A DNA stretch of 64,000 nt from JADKCL01 sp046329055 (GTDB lineage: Bacteria; Bacteroidota; Bacteroidia; J057; JADKCL01): assembly GCA_046329055.1 (NCBI GenBank), contig JAXLVK010000005.1, positions 1-64,000 on the forward strand, read 5' to 3'. Each line of letters starts with the position of its first letter. The first letter of the stretch is position 1. A model generated the notes under the pieces. It was not told where the DNA came from, made no database searches, and saw only the letters and a program-made list of their open reading frames with translations. Positions 44,881 to 53,804 of the stretch are shown piece by piece. A program made the translations under genes and the position numbers.

Positions 44881-45347
44881 AAGTTGCCGATTCTGTGGAA
44901 AAATCTGGGGATAAGGCGTCCTGCTGTGGCTGCATTATTGAAACTTGTTAAAGTTGTTAAGGCTTCTGGCGGACAATGAAAAAACGGCAACATTGGTGCA
45001 ACAGAGCGCGTTCAACGGCTCAGTTCCCGGAGAAATCCGGTGTTTGAAACAGAAAGATTGATCGCCCGCAAGGGCAGTTTTTAGAAAGATATTTTGATTA
45101 AAAGCCCGATCAGGGGTCGCGCAAGGCAAAGATTGTCGGCGCGACTCTGATTTTTAGGGGTACCCATTCCCAACAACCCAAGCCCCAAAATCGTAGCCGA
45201 TCACCCCCCAAAGCACGCTTCGGCCACTCCAACATTCACCGTCAACGATCACCTCCCCCAAAGCAAGCATCGGCCACCCCAACATTCACCGTCAACGATC
45301 AGCTCCCCAAAGCACGCATCGGCCACTCCACTGTCAACTATCCACTG
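44881..45347. other. Gene-free region with AT-rich segment and tandem repeats
   Basis: The first half includes AT-rich runs near 44940 (TTGTTAAAGTTGTTAAG) that may hold promoters for the minus-strand gene. The second half carries the 48-50 bp tandem repeat described separately. No convincing gene was found. Confidence 0.5.
45199..45338. repeat. Tandem repeat, period 48-50 bp, about 2.8 copies
   Basis: The units start at 45199, 45247 and 45297 and share CAAAGCACGC-TCGGCCAC...CCAACATTCACC-GTCAAC. The first two are nearly identical. The third is truncated near its 3' end. They are C-rich on the plus strand and do not look coding. No CRISPR spacers are present. Confidence 0.75.
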
Positions 45348-45817
45348 TCACCTAAGCTCGAACCCCATCCTGTATCCTTCCAAGCTCATCAGCGGAACAT
45401 TGGATCGGGAAAAGGTGCCTTGCCCGGCTGCTACCAGCTTGTCACGGTCATCCCTGAGCTCGGATTGGGCGTGAATCAAGGTCTTGCCGGGCACAGTGAT
45501 CCACCCCGTCGCAGTGAGGCTTCCGCCTGTCACAGGCCGGAAAAGCTGTATGTTCATCGTTGCCGTCAACACGAATACCTCGCGCTCGATGGAGTTGGCA
45601 GCGAAAAAGGCGGCATCGTCCAGCATATTTTGAAGTACATGGAGCCGTGCAAGGAGCCTGCTGCATGGAAAAATTGGGGATTCACCTGCCAGGTCACTGT
45701 CGCCCGGGTGTCGGAGATGGCAACACGGTGCTTGGTCAGGGAATTGATGGCGGCACTTTCATTGTACATCCACTCCAAGCCCCTGTAATGGCGGGTGATT
45801 TCTGCGTCGGTATCCAT
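45348..45817 (-). pseudogene. Hotdog (PaaI-like) thioesterase, frameshifted
   Basis: On the minus strand the start at 45817 reads MDTDAEITRHYRGLEWMYN... to HAAGSLHGSMYFK. The matching continuation is in a different frame (MLDDAAFFAANSIEREVF... to MGFELR, 45348-45626). The two halves join near 45624-45632 and together give about 156 residues, the size of PaaI-type thioesterases, including the HGS and LDDAAFFAANS blocks. A shift of +2 or -1 would restore the frame. It is either truly inactive or a sequence error, in view of the indels nearby. Confidence 0.7.
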
Positions 45818-45922
45818 GCAGCAATCTTGGTCATTTGGGAGGCATTGTCAATGGTGTCGGGTGCATTTCCCTAAGAAATGGGCCGAATTCGTAAGTTCGT
45901 GTGAAAATCCTCCGGAAATCCC

Positions 45923-46416
45923 ATGAAGCAGCAATGGTTTTGGTTGGTGACCCTCGCATTCGTCCTGTCGTTCACGGCCTGCAAGCCCAAAGCGGAACAG
46001 CATCGAAGCCCACGCCTGACGAGCCTGTGGGTGTGGATGCCTCCGCCTGCCTGTGGACCGCCGCAACCAGCGAGTGTTTGTGGTGCCGAACTTGGTGGCG
46101 ACCAGCGCCCTTCAAGGATTCCATTGCACGGTTGGATGGTGGCATCACGCTGGGGATTGTTTGGAGCTGAAAGTGAGCTATTCCGGCGGCTGCAGGACCA
46201 TGACATCGACCTGTATTGGGCTGGCGGCTGGGACAAATCCATTCCGGCAGTCGCGCACCTGAACCTTTCGCACCAAAGCAATGGTGACGGTTGCGAGGCC
46301 ATCAAATCGGAGAAGCTCGGCTTCAACATCAAGCCGCTCCGCACGCCTCTGACAAGTCATCGTGGAAGTCCATGCCGAGGGCGTTCCCGATGCTCCGATT
46401 CAACTACACTTACTGA
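45923..46416 (+). pseudogene. Lipoprotein gene broken by several frameshifts
   Basis: The start reads a lipoprotein signal (MKQQWFWLVTLAFVLSFTACKPK). Matching segments then appear in alternating frames: QSGTASKPTPDEPVGVDA, then RNQRVFVVPNLVATSALQG and DCLELKVSYSGGCR, then DIDLYWAGGWDKSIPAVAHL with SNGDGCEAIKSEKLGFNIKPL, then SDKSSWKSMPRAFPMLRFNYTY and TGA at 46414. Four shifts are needed (near 45990, 46050, 46195 and 46340). The pieces look like one family of Bacteroidota lipoproteins. A long apparent reading frame from 45923 to 46570 is a chance read-through. Confidence 0.65.
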
Positions 46417-46505
46417 TTCTCCCCGTTCAATTTCCTGCACAATCCCCATGGCCTGCTGTCCAAAAATGGCAGCTTCCACGCCCATGAGTGCAGTAGCTTT
46501 GCTGA

Positions 46506-47609
46506 ATGGATTCACTCAAGACGGTCGCCATCATGCTTGGCGGCAAATCGCCGAGCACGAGATTTGCTGATCTCCGCATGAACATCATCAAGGCCCTCGA
46601 CCTACAGAAGTACTCGCCCCTCCTCATCGGTGTCGATAAGGACGGAATGTGGCACCTGCAAGACGAGGCGACATTCCTCGCTCAGGAGCCGAATCCGAAG
46701 ACCGTCCACCTGACCACCCGCAACCGCCCGATTGGGGTGGTTCCTGGGAATGTGGGCCCTCATTTGCTGGACCTGATGCGTCAAGAAGCCCTGCCCGAGC
46801 CCTCAGTGGTCTTCAGCATTTTGCATGGCCCATACGGGGAGGACGGTTCGATGCAGGGTTTGCTGCAACAGCTTGATTTGCCTTACGTCGGGCCGGGAGT
46901 GGCGGGTTCATCCGTCGCGATGGACAAGGACATTGCCAAGCGGCTCTTCACTCAGGCCGGTATCCCTAATAGCCGATTCGAGGTGTTTCACAAATCGGAG
47001 CGTGAGCGAGCTGTGGCAGGGGCGGTTGCGCATCTGGGATTGCCATGGTTCGTGAAGCCTGCCCGCTTGGGATCCTCTGTGGGGGTGAGCAAGGTCAGCC
47101 GCCCTGAAGACTTGCAAAAGGCTGTGGACCTGGCATTTGAATTTGATACCAAGATCCTCGTCGAGGAGGGCATCAAGGGGCGCGAAATCGAATGCGCTGT
47201 CCTTGGGAATGCGCATCCTGCAGGGTCGGTGATTGGTGAGGTGGTGCCGCCGGATGGATTTTATGACTACGAGGCCAAATACATCGACGCGGAGGGTGCC
47301 AAGCTCTTGTTGCCGGCCCCGAACATGGACGAGGCGACGATCAAGCGGGTTCAGGAACTCGCCGTGAAGACATTCAAGGTACTGGAATGCGAGGGTCTGT
47401 CCCGGGTGGACTTCTTTTTGACTGCTGAGGGCGAATTGCTCGTGAATGAGGTGAACACCTTGCCGGGCTTCACGAACATCAGCATGTACCCGAGCCTGTG
47501 GAAGCTCTCGGGGATCGCTTATCCGGACTTGATCGATCGGTTGCTCACCCTTGCCATCGAACGGAAGGAAACCGAGCGTTCGCTCAAGACGGAGATGACC
47601 TTTTCCTGA
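46506..47609 (+). CDS. ddl: D-alanine--D-alanine ligase with scrambled N-terminal motif
   Basis: Ddl joins two D-Ala for peptidoglycan. The 367-residue product has the ATP-grasp features: FVKPARLGSSVGVSKV, ILVEEGIKGREIECAVLG, SRVDFFLTAEGELLVNEVNTLPGFTNISMYP, and PYVGPGVAGSSVAMDK. The N-terminal motif that should read GGKSxEHEVS is instead GGKSPSTRFADLR. Replacing three missing bases would restore SPEHEISLISAMNI (see findings). The catalytic Glu and His of that motif are therefore absent as given. The rest of the enzyme is intact. Confidence 0.9.
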   Translation: MDSLKTVAIMLGGKSPSTRFADLRMNIIKALDLQKYSPLLIGVDKDGMWHLQDEATFLAQEPNPKTVHLTTRNRPIGVVPGNVGPHLLDLMRQEALPEPSVVFSILHGPYGEDGSMQGLLQQLDLPYVGPGVAGSSVAMDKDIAKRLFTQAGIPNSRFEVFHKSERERAVAGAVAHLGLPWFVKPARLGSSVGVSKVSRPEDLQKAVDLAFEFDTKILVEEGIKGREIECAVLGNAHPAGSVIGEVVPPDGFYDYEAKYIDAEGAKLLLPAPNMDEATIKRVQELAVKTFKVLECEGLSRVDFFLTAEGELLVNEVNTLPGFTNISMYPSLWKLSGIAYPDLIDRLLTLAIERKETERSLKTEMTFS

Positions 47610-47615
47610 ATTCGG

Positions 47616-48110
47616 TTACTCGACGAAGATCATGACCTCCCGCTCCTTTTTGGCAGCGCCTGAGGGGATGTAAATCATGGTCATCTTGCCCTTGACCTTG
47701 CGGCTGCCGACACGGATCTCGAGGTCGAGTTCGCCACGGTTGTTGGAGTAGAAGACCTTGCGGCCCAGTGGGATACCGCCTTTCTCGGCCACGATTTCAA
47801 CCCTGCTCGCAGGTGCCAGGTCCCGCACGGAAATGTCGAGGGTGTCACCTTTTTTGACGTGAACCTCCTCGGACCAATTGAATAACTTGCTGTTCAATGT
47901 GACGGTGACCTCCTCCTTCTTGGCGGGGCGGTCGTCGATGAGGGCCTTTTCTTCGGTGGGTTCCTCCTCTTCTTCATCTTCCTCGTCCCAGTCGGTGGTT
48001 TGAGCCATGAGGGGAGTGATGAAGGCGAACATCAGCATTGTCATCATCAGGCTGCGCAAGCTGAACTTGCCGCCAAGTGTCATCCAAAGGCGCATTTTCC
48101 AAGAATTCAT
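47616..48110 (-). CDS. Exported acidic protein, unknown function
   Basis: I chose ATG 48110 (164 residues). A hydrophobic signal (SLMMTMLMFAFITPLMAQ) is followed by an acidic run (DWDEEDEEEEEPTEE), then a beta-rich domain (LNSKLFNWSEEVHVKKGDTLDISV, VEIVAEKGGIPLGRKVFYSN, GELDLEIRVGSRKVKGKM). No known domain was recognised. It sits immediately downstream of ddl in convergent orientation and is divergent from the YIP1-like gene. Confidence 0.68.
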   Translation of the reverse strand: MNSWKMRLWMTLGGKFSLRSLMMTMLMFAFITPLMAQTTDWDEEDEEEEEPTEEKALIDDRPAKKEEVTVTLNSKLFNWSEEVHVKKGDTLDISVRDLAPASRVEIVAEKGGIPLGRKVFYSNNRGELDLEIRVGSRKVKGKMTMIYIPSGAAKKEREVMIFVE

Positions 48111-48201
48111 AGCCCTGAAATTACAAAAAGCGGGCCAGACTTGGGGAGGGGCTAGTTGAAAAATACCTAATTTGGCCGATGAAAATGGAGTGGTGCCAAG
48201 G

Positions 48202-48996
48202 ATGAGTTCTCGGGTAAACGTCTGGTTCATGCTGCGCAAGCCCACGGCTGCCGTGCGCGTCGTTTTGGACGAACCCAGCCGCGACACCACTGTCCTTCCA
48301 GTATTGCTTGGCGGCATGGTCCTGGTTTCGCTGTATGCGGACCTGATGAACCTTGGGCGGCAATACCTCACTGGTCAGATCATGAGTGTGGTGCTGATTG
48401 TTGGGGTGGTGACAGGTCTTGTGATTTGCTTTCTCGCTCCCGCAATCGGCCTTTTGCTGGGCAATGCCATGGATCGCCGGCATCGGGTGGCCTTTGTGCG
48501 GCACTTGCATATCCCTGCATTTCCGCTGAAGAATTTGGTATGGAAGCGGTTGCTTGGGGCGGAGCGCTTGAGGGCTGCATTTTCAGTCCCGGTGATGCGG
48601 CAATGGCTCATGGCTTGGTCCACCGTGGTGAATGCAGTTCAATGGCTGCGGCAATCCCTCGGAGGAGGCTTGGTCGGTTATGAACGGCTTTTCGCTGGAT
48701 TTGGGAAGTTTTCCAAGGTGTTTGCCCCCGCTGCCTTGATGGCTGGGTTGGTCCTCTTCACGATGAATTCTCCCGGTTTCGGTGGGGATTCGGCCTCCTC
48801 CGCCTGGCAATGGTTGGGCTTGGCTGTCGAAGTGACCGCATTGATCTTTTTTGGGATCCTGTGGATTGCATTCCTGCGGGAAGCATTTGCAATTGGTTGG
48901 GGCAAAGCGGTTGTCGCTGGGCTGGGAAGCATACTGGGCAGCTTGGGGGTGATGGTTGCCGCCCTGGCATGGTTGACGGATATTAAATGGATGTGA
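48202..48996 (+). CDS. YIP1-like membrane protein
   Basis: I chose ATG 48202 (MSSRVNVWFMLRKPTAAVR, 264 residues). The VWFMLRKPTAAVRVVLDEP start is typical of YIP1 domains, followed by several TM segments (VLPVLLGGMVLVSLYADL, IMSVVLIVGVVTGLVICFLAPAIGLLLG, and C-terminal pairs). A basic stretch at about 105-140 (DRRHRVAFVRHLHIPAFPLK) is unusual for the family and may reflect a local indel. The role is unknown; YIP1 proteins act in membrane organisation elsewhere. Its end overlaps the next YIP1-like gene. Confidence 0.55.
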   Translation: MSSRVNVWFMLRKPTAAVRVVLDEPSRDTTVLPVLLGGMVLVSLYADLMNLGRQYLTGQIMSVVLIVGVVTGLVICFLAPAIGLLLGNAMDRRHRVAFVRHLHIPAFPLKNLVWKRLLGAERLRAAFSVPVMRQWLMAWSTVVNAVQWLRQSLGGGLVGYERLFAGFGKFSKVFAPAALMAGLVLFTMNSPGFGGDSASSAWQWLGLAVEVTALIFFGILWIAFLREAFAIGWGKAVVAGLGSILGSLGVMVAALAWLTDIKWM

Positions 48997-49676
48997 TGGA
49001 CAGTCATTCAACGGAAAAACACGCTGAGAACACTGAAAGTGGATTGGGACAAAGCCCTCTGCTAGCAGTTTGGTTCCGGACCAAGGAGGCTGTGCTCCAT
49101 GCCTGCAGGACCTATCCTGAGGAGTACATCCATCGCTTGTACATGGTGACGGGCCTGATGTTCATGCTCGCGATCCGCATTCCCGATTGGTTGGCGGTGG
49201 AGCCGAATCCGATCGGGGTGATGATTCAAATTTTATTGGTCGGGCCGGTCGGCGGTATCGTGACGGGCTATCTCTACTCGGCGGTGCTGCGGATGGTGGC
49301 GCGTTGGTTTGGCTCCGAGCTGGATTCGAAGTTTGCCAAATGCGGCGTAGCTTGGACACAAGTGCCTTTTCTGGCATTCTGGACCATCATTTTGGTGGTT
49401 TATCTGGCCCTGAATGGCTCACAGGCCGTCAGCCATCCCAAGGAGATTTGGGCATTTGACGGGTTCTTGGGCTGGTTGCCCTTGATCGTGGCCCTGCCCG
49501 TGTTGCTTTGGGGTATGGTGGTCCGGGTACGTGGGATCGCTGCGATCTTCGGCTTCCCGACCCTTCGGGCATTTTGGGTTTGGCTGGTCACGGTTTTCTT
49601 GGCCTATGTGCCTGCATTGGCTTTGATCGTTGTATATTCGATCATCTATTACATCACCGCAAGCGATCCGAATTGA
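48987..49676 (+). CDS. YIP1-family membrane protein
   Basis: The 229-residue product overlaps the previous gene by 10 bp; ATG 48996 is an alternative start that would couple with its TGA. It has VWFRTKEAVLHACRTYPEEY, then five predicted TM segments (GLMFMLAIRIPDWL, IQILLVGPVGGIVTGYLYSAVLRMV, VPFLAFWTIILVVYLAL, LPLIVALPVLLWGMVV, VFLAYVPALALIVVYSIIYY). RWFGSELDSKFAKCGVAWTQVP is the conserved YIP1 middle block. It is translationally coupled to the gamma-glutamyltransferase gene (TGATG at 49675). Confidence 0.68.
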   Translation: MDVMDSHSTEKHAENTESGLGQSPLLAVWFRTKEAVLHACRTYPEEYIHRLYMVTGLMFMLAIRIPDWLAVEPNPIGVMIQILLVGPVGGIVTGYLYSAVLRMVARWFGSELDSKFAKCGVAWTQVPFLAFWTIILVVYLALNGSQAVSHPKEIWAFDGFLGWLPLIVALPVLLWGMVVRVRGIAAIFGFPTLRAFWVWLVTVFLAYVPALALIVVYSIIYYITASDPN

Positions 49677-51418
49677 TGAGGCGCATGGGCAGGTGGTGGA
49701 TTCTGGTTTGCGCGGTTGCCTCGTCCATGTTCATCGGAGCATGCGACGGTTCGAAGGACCAGAAACAAACCAATCAGAAAGCCCCTTCACCATTCGGGAA
49801 GTACGAGGGATTGGTTGCTGACTCCGCGATGGTCGTTTCGGCGCATCCATTGGCGAGTGAGATCGGTGTGGCGGTGATGCGCAAGGGTGGAAACGCGGCG
49901 GATGCTGCGGTGGCGGTTCAGTTCGCTTTGGCGGTTTGCTTCCCTTATGCAGGGAACATCGGTGGGGGAGGGCTGTTGGTGGTCCGGCAGGCGGGTGGCG
50001 AGGTGAATGCATTGGATTTCAGGGAAAAGGCACCTGCCGCAGCTAGCCGGGACATGTACCTGGATGGCAAGGGCGAGGTCATCCCGAAGTTGAGCGAAAA
50101 AGGCCATAAGGCTGTGGGCGTGCCGGGCTCGGTGGCGGGGATGGTGGCCTTGCATCAGCGATACGGGCGGCTGCCTTGGAAGGATTTGGTGCAGCCTGCT
50201 GTGGAATTGGCGAGAGAGGGATTTGCGGCGACTGCCCATGAAGCCAAGTGGCTGAACGAGCAACAACCCGATTTCAGGTTCTACAATGAGAGGGGGCAGT
50301 CGTACCTGGTCAAGGATCAGGCATGGCAGGAAGGGGATACCATTCGGCAGGAGGATTTGGCGGTGACATTGGAGCGGATACGTGACTTGGGTGCTGACGG
50401 ATTTTACAAAGGGGAGACGGCACGGTTGCTCGTGGAGGAGATGGAGCGGGGTGGAGGAAGGGTGACGCAAGCGGATTTGGATGGGTATGAGGCAAAATGG
50501 AGGGAGCCGCTGGTCGGCGATTATCGCGGGCACAGGGTGGTGACCATGCCGCCCCCGAGCAGCGGTGGACTGGTTTTGGTGCAGATGCTGAAGATGGTGG
50601 AGGCATATCCACTGGGTGAGTGGGGAGCCTTGACGCCGCAGACGATACATTGCATGGTGGAGGCCGAGCGGCGGGCATTCGCAGACCGTTCGGAATACAT
50701 GGGGGATCCGGATTTTGTGAAAGTTCCGGTCGCTGAATTGTTGGAACAGGCCTACTTGAAAGGCCGGATGGCGGACTTTGACCCTACGCGGGCGACGCCG
50801 AGCGACAGCATCCTGCCCGGCCTGCCGAAGCGGGAGCCGACCGAGACCACGCATTTTTCCATCGTGGATCCCTCAGGCAATGCGATTTCCGTGACCACCA
50901 CCATCAACAGCCCCTACGGCAGCAAGGTTTGGGTCAAGGGCGCTGGTTTTCTCCTGAACAATGAGATGGACGACTTCACCGCCAAACCCGGCAGCCCCAA
51001 CCAATTTGGTTTGATCAGCAATGAAGCGAATGCCATCGCGCCCGGCAAGCGGATGCTCAGTTCCATGACGCCAACGATTGTGGAAAAGGAGGGGAAGATC
51101 TTCCTGGTGCTGGGTACCCCGGGTGGAGCGACAATTCCAACGAGCATTTTCCAGGTGATCCTCGACGTGATCGACCATGGGGCTTCCTTGCAGGAGGCGG
51201 TGGACCTCAAGCGCTTCCACCATCAGTGGCAGCCGGATGAAATTGCCATCGAGGACAGTGTCTTCTCGGTGAAGGTGTGGAATGCCCTGCGGGAAATGGG
51301 GCACAGGATCTGCGTCAGGGAGCCCATCGGGCGGGTGGATGCGATCCGCAGGCGGCCTGCCGGCAAGCTCGAAGGGGCCGCCGACCCTCGTCGTGACGAT
51401 GCCGCGAGGGGCTACTGA
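49676..51418 (+). CDS. ggt: Gamma-glutamyltransferase
   Basis: GGT transfers or hydrolyses gamma-glutamyl groups, for example from glutathione. I chose ATG 49676 (580 residues), which overlaps the previous stop and begins a lipoprotein-like signal (lipobox FIGAC). Key features are MRKGGNAADAAVAVQFALAV, GGGGLLVV and ETTHFSIVDPSGNAISVTTT, with the autoprocessing Thr near 392. SPYGSKVWVKGAGFLLNNEMDDF and PGKRMLSSMTPTIV follow. The final LEGAADPRRDDAARGY is the usual C-terminus. The proenzyme is normally cut into large and small subunits at the Thr. Confidence 0.95.
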   Translation: MRRMGRWWILVCAVASSMFIGACDGSKDQKQTNQKAPSPFGKYEGLVADSAMVVSAHPLASEIGVAVMRKGGNAADAAVAVQFALAVCFPYAGNIGGGGLLVVRQAGGEVNALDFREKAPAAASRDMYLDGKGEVIPKLSEKGHKAVGVPGSVAGMVALHQRYGRLPWKDLVQPAVELAREGFAATAHEAKWLNEQQPDFRFYNERGQSYLVKDQAWQEGDTIRQEDLAVTLERIRDLGADGFYKGETARLLVEEMERGGGRVTQADLDGYEAKWREPLVGDYRGHRVVTMPPPSSGGLVLVQMLKMVEAYPLGEWGALTPQTIHCMVEAERRAFADRSEYMGDPDFVKVPVAELLEQAYLKGRMADFDPTRATPSDSILPGLPKREPTETTHFSIVDPSGNAISVTTTINSPYGSKVWVKGAGFLLNNEMDDFTAKPGSPNQFGLISNEANAIAPGKRMLSSMTPTIVEKEGKIFLVLGTPGGATIPTSIFQVILDVIDHGASLQEAVDLKRFHHQWQPDEIAIEDSVFSVKVWNALREMGHRICVREPIGRVDAIRRRPAGKLEGAADPRRDDAARGY

Positions 51419-51455
51419 GTTTGGGGATTTGGGGAAGAATGTGGATATTCAAAGG

Positions 51456-51875
51456 ATGAAATGGGCGTTTGGAATGCTGCTTTTGCTGTGCTTGGCATCC
51501 TGCCACGCAGGGCGGCGCGCCAAGGTGACGCCGGAGCTGGACCCCTCCGTGGAGTCCACCCCCGCCAAGAATTCGCCCGGTTCAACTGAAGAAATGGAAG
51601 GAAAACTCACAGAAATCGGCCCGGTGACGGTCGTGGGAATCCTGGGACATACCAAGGGCAGGCTCGGACAGTTGGACAAGTTCATCCTGCCTGTGGACTT
51701 TCTGACCGGGGGCCAAGGGCAGCCTTGGAAGCCAGAGTACGAGGCCATGGTCGGCAAGAAGGTCGAGGCCAAGGGCGTCCATTTCAGCTACCGTTGCAGC
51801 CCCATCGAGCAATGCCTCGAAGGCGGTGTGATTGATTACCTGAATCATTTGGAATACCTGCGATTGGCCCGATGA
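51456..51875 (+). CDS. Small lipoprotein, unknown
   Basis: ATG 51456 starts MKWAFGMLLLLCLASC with Cys at about residue 16. The 139-residue product has a mature domain with a beta-strand pattern (EGKLTEIGPVTVVGILGHTKGRLGQLDKFILPVD, MVGKKVEAKGVHFSYRCSPIEQC). No family was recognised. Its stop overlaps an ATG of the next T9SS gene frame (ATGA). The two may be one transcriptional unit with ggt. Confidence 0.7.
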   Translation: MKWAFGMLLLLCLASCHAGRRAKVTPELDPSVESTPAKNSPGSTEEMEGKLTEIGPVTVVGILGHTKGRLGQLDKFILPVDFLTGGQGQPWKPEYEAMVGKKVEAKGVHFSYRCSPIEQCLEGGVIDYLNHLEYLRLAR

Positions 51876-51901
51876 GCCAATTGCCTGATATGCTTTACCC
51901 G

Positions 51902-53764
51902 ATGCGAAAACCGAAATCAACCCTGCTGCTTGCGTTACTCCTGGTCATGCCGATTTGTGCGATCCTGGCACAGTCCGGCGCCAAGTCTCGCCCCATCACC
52001 CTGCCACGGCAGGCCACGGTGAAAATGAGCGAGATCCAGGAGGACTACCACCCGCTCATGACCAGGTTGGAGGCCCCATTTCCGGGAGGAGACCCTGAAA
52101 AGGTGTGGCTCGCCGCCCAAAAGAAGGCCATGGAATCCTTGCGGAAGCCTGTTTCGGAGAACGCGATGAAAACCGACAGCACCGCGCCTTCCCCTTGGCT
52201 TGGCGACAATTTCGGCAGCAACTTCGTCATCACCGGCGTCCCCAATGACAACGACATGGCGATCAGCAATGGCGGCAAGATCGTCTCCGTGGTCAATTCC
52301 ACGATCTACATGCACGATGAGTTCGGCAATATCCTCGCGGGAAACATTTCCTTGGATGCTTGGAGTGCGGCACTTGGCCTGAACGGAGACAAATTCGACC
52401 CGCGGGCATTGTACGACCCAGTCCATGACCGTTTCATCATCGCCTGCCTCAATGGCTTCACGAACACCACGAGTTGGGTGATTGTCGGCTTTTCCCAGAC
52501 CAATGACCCGACAGGTGCATGGAACCTGTATGCCCTCCCCGGCGACCCGAACAATGAGACGCTCTGGACGGATTATCCGATCATGGCCTTGAGCCAGAAC
52601 GAGTTGTTCCTCACCGGGAACCTGCTCTATAACAACCAGCCTTGGCAGACGGGATTCAACCAGAGCATTTGCTGGCAGATCGACCTCGACAATGCCTACT
52701 CCGGGGACTCTCTGGAGACGCGGCTCTGGTTCAACGTGCAGTTTGGCGGCCGCCCCGTTCGCAACCTTTGCCCGATCCAAGGCGGCTCTGCGCCTACTGG
52801 CCCGAACCTCTACTTCATGAGCAATCGCAACATGTCGAGCAGCAACGACACCGTTTTCATCATGGAGATCACCGACACCATGAATGCGGCCGGTGTTCAG
52901 TTCTTGGTGGACTATGGCGTCATCAACCAATCCTATGGTTTCCCGCCCAATGCCATGCAGCAATTCAACCAAGACCTCGCGACCAATGACGCGCGCTGGC
53001 TGGACGGATTCATCGAAAATGGTAACATCCAATTCGTCGGCAACAGCATTGACACTGCTACGGGGCGGGCTGGCTTTTACCACGGGACTCTCACGGATGT
53101 GACAGGGAGCAGATCCTTGACTGGCAAGGTGATTGGCTACGCGAATGGTGACTATGGCTACCCGGCCATCGCATGGATGGGCATGAGCCCCGCTGACAAT
53201 GACGCCCTGCTGGCCATCAATTACTGTGGCCCCAATGCCACCTACCGGGCTGGCTGTGGTGCGATCTATTACGATGGCAATGGCGGGTATTCCCCGATGG
53301 TCATCGCCAAGGGTGGTGAGAGTTACATCAACGCGCTCACCGGGACTGACCGTTGGGGGGACTACACAGGTGTGCAGCGCCGGTACAATGAAAATGGCGT
53401 GGTTTGGCTGGCAGCGACCTACGGCAGGGCGAATCGGCAGCCTGGAACTTGGGTGGCTGAGTACCATCATCCTTCGATTGTGGGTACGGAACCTGATCCT
53501 GCTCCGTATGTCGATGCCACGGCTTTCCCTAATCCTGCGGTGGACATCGTGAACGTGGAGTTCATGATTGAGCAGGATGAGCTGTTGGACATCGCGCTTT
53601 ATGATGTGAACGGTCGCTTGGTGAAGCTGTTGCGTCACGACCGAGTGCGCTCTGGGCTCAACCGCTTCCAGTTTGCGACGAATCCCTTGCCAGCTGGCGT
53701 TTACTTTTTGCGGATTTCAGGCACGGATCGGGTGATCGCCAATGAAAAGATTGTGCGGCTGTAA
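51902..53764 (+). CDS. T9SS-sorted secreted protein with beta-propeller-like body
   Basis: ATG 51902 starts a signal peptide (MRKPKSTLLLALLLVMPICAILAQ); an upstream ATG at 51872 overlaps the previous stop and is an alternative. The body (about 580 residues) has repeated blades (GDNFGSNFVITGVPNDNDMAISN, KFDPRALYDPVHDRFIIACLNG, SQNELFLTGNLLYNNQPWQ, GGESYINALTGTDRWGDYTGVQRRY). The last block resembles proteins that record a visit or event at a site. The T9SS domain is at the end (AFPNPAVDIVNVEF... IANEKIVRL). It is likely surface-exposed. Confidence 0.83.
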   Translation: MRKPKSTLLLALLLVMPICAILAQSGAKSRPITLPRQATVKMSEIQEDYHPLMTRLEAPFPGGDPEKVWLAAQKKAMESLRKPVSENAMKTDSTAPSPWLGDNFGSNFVITGVPNDNDMAISNGGKIVSVVNSTIYMHDEFGNILAGNISLDAWSAALGLNGDKFDPRALYDPVHDRFIIACLNGFTNTTSWVIVGFSQTNDPTGAWNLYALPGDPNNETLWTDYPIMALSQNELFLTGNLLYNNQPWQTGFNQSICWQIDLDNAYSGDSLETRLWFNVQFGGRPVRNLCPIQGGSAPTGPNLYFMSNRNMSSSNDTVFIMEITDTMNAAGVQFLVDYGVINQSYGFPPNAMQQFNQDLATNDARWLDGFIENGNIQFVGNSIDTATGRAGFYHGTLTDVTGSRSLTGKVIGYANGDYGYPAIAWMGMSPADNDALLAINYCGPNATYRAGCGAIYYDGNGGYSPMVIAKGGESYINALTGTDRWGDYTGVQRRYNENGVVWLAATYGRANRQPGTWVAEYHHPSIVGTEPDPAPYVDATAFPNPAVDIVNVEFMIEQDELLDIALYDVNGRLVKLLRHDRVRSGLNRFQFATNPLPAGVYFLRISGTDRVIANEKIVRL

Positions 53765-53804
53765 GTGCCCGGATTGGGATTTGAAACGATCATAACTCTT
53801 GAGG

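Noticed and set aside
45199..45338. A possible CRISPR array
   Set aside because: The units are 48-50 bp, directly adjacent without unique spacers, and no cas genes are present.
45923..46570. A single 215-codon lipoprotein gene
   Set aside because: Only its first 20 or so residues and some internal blocks are protein-like; the better match alternates between frames, so it is called a frameshifted pseudogene.
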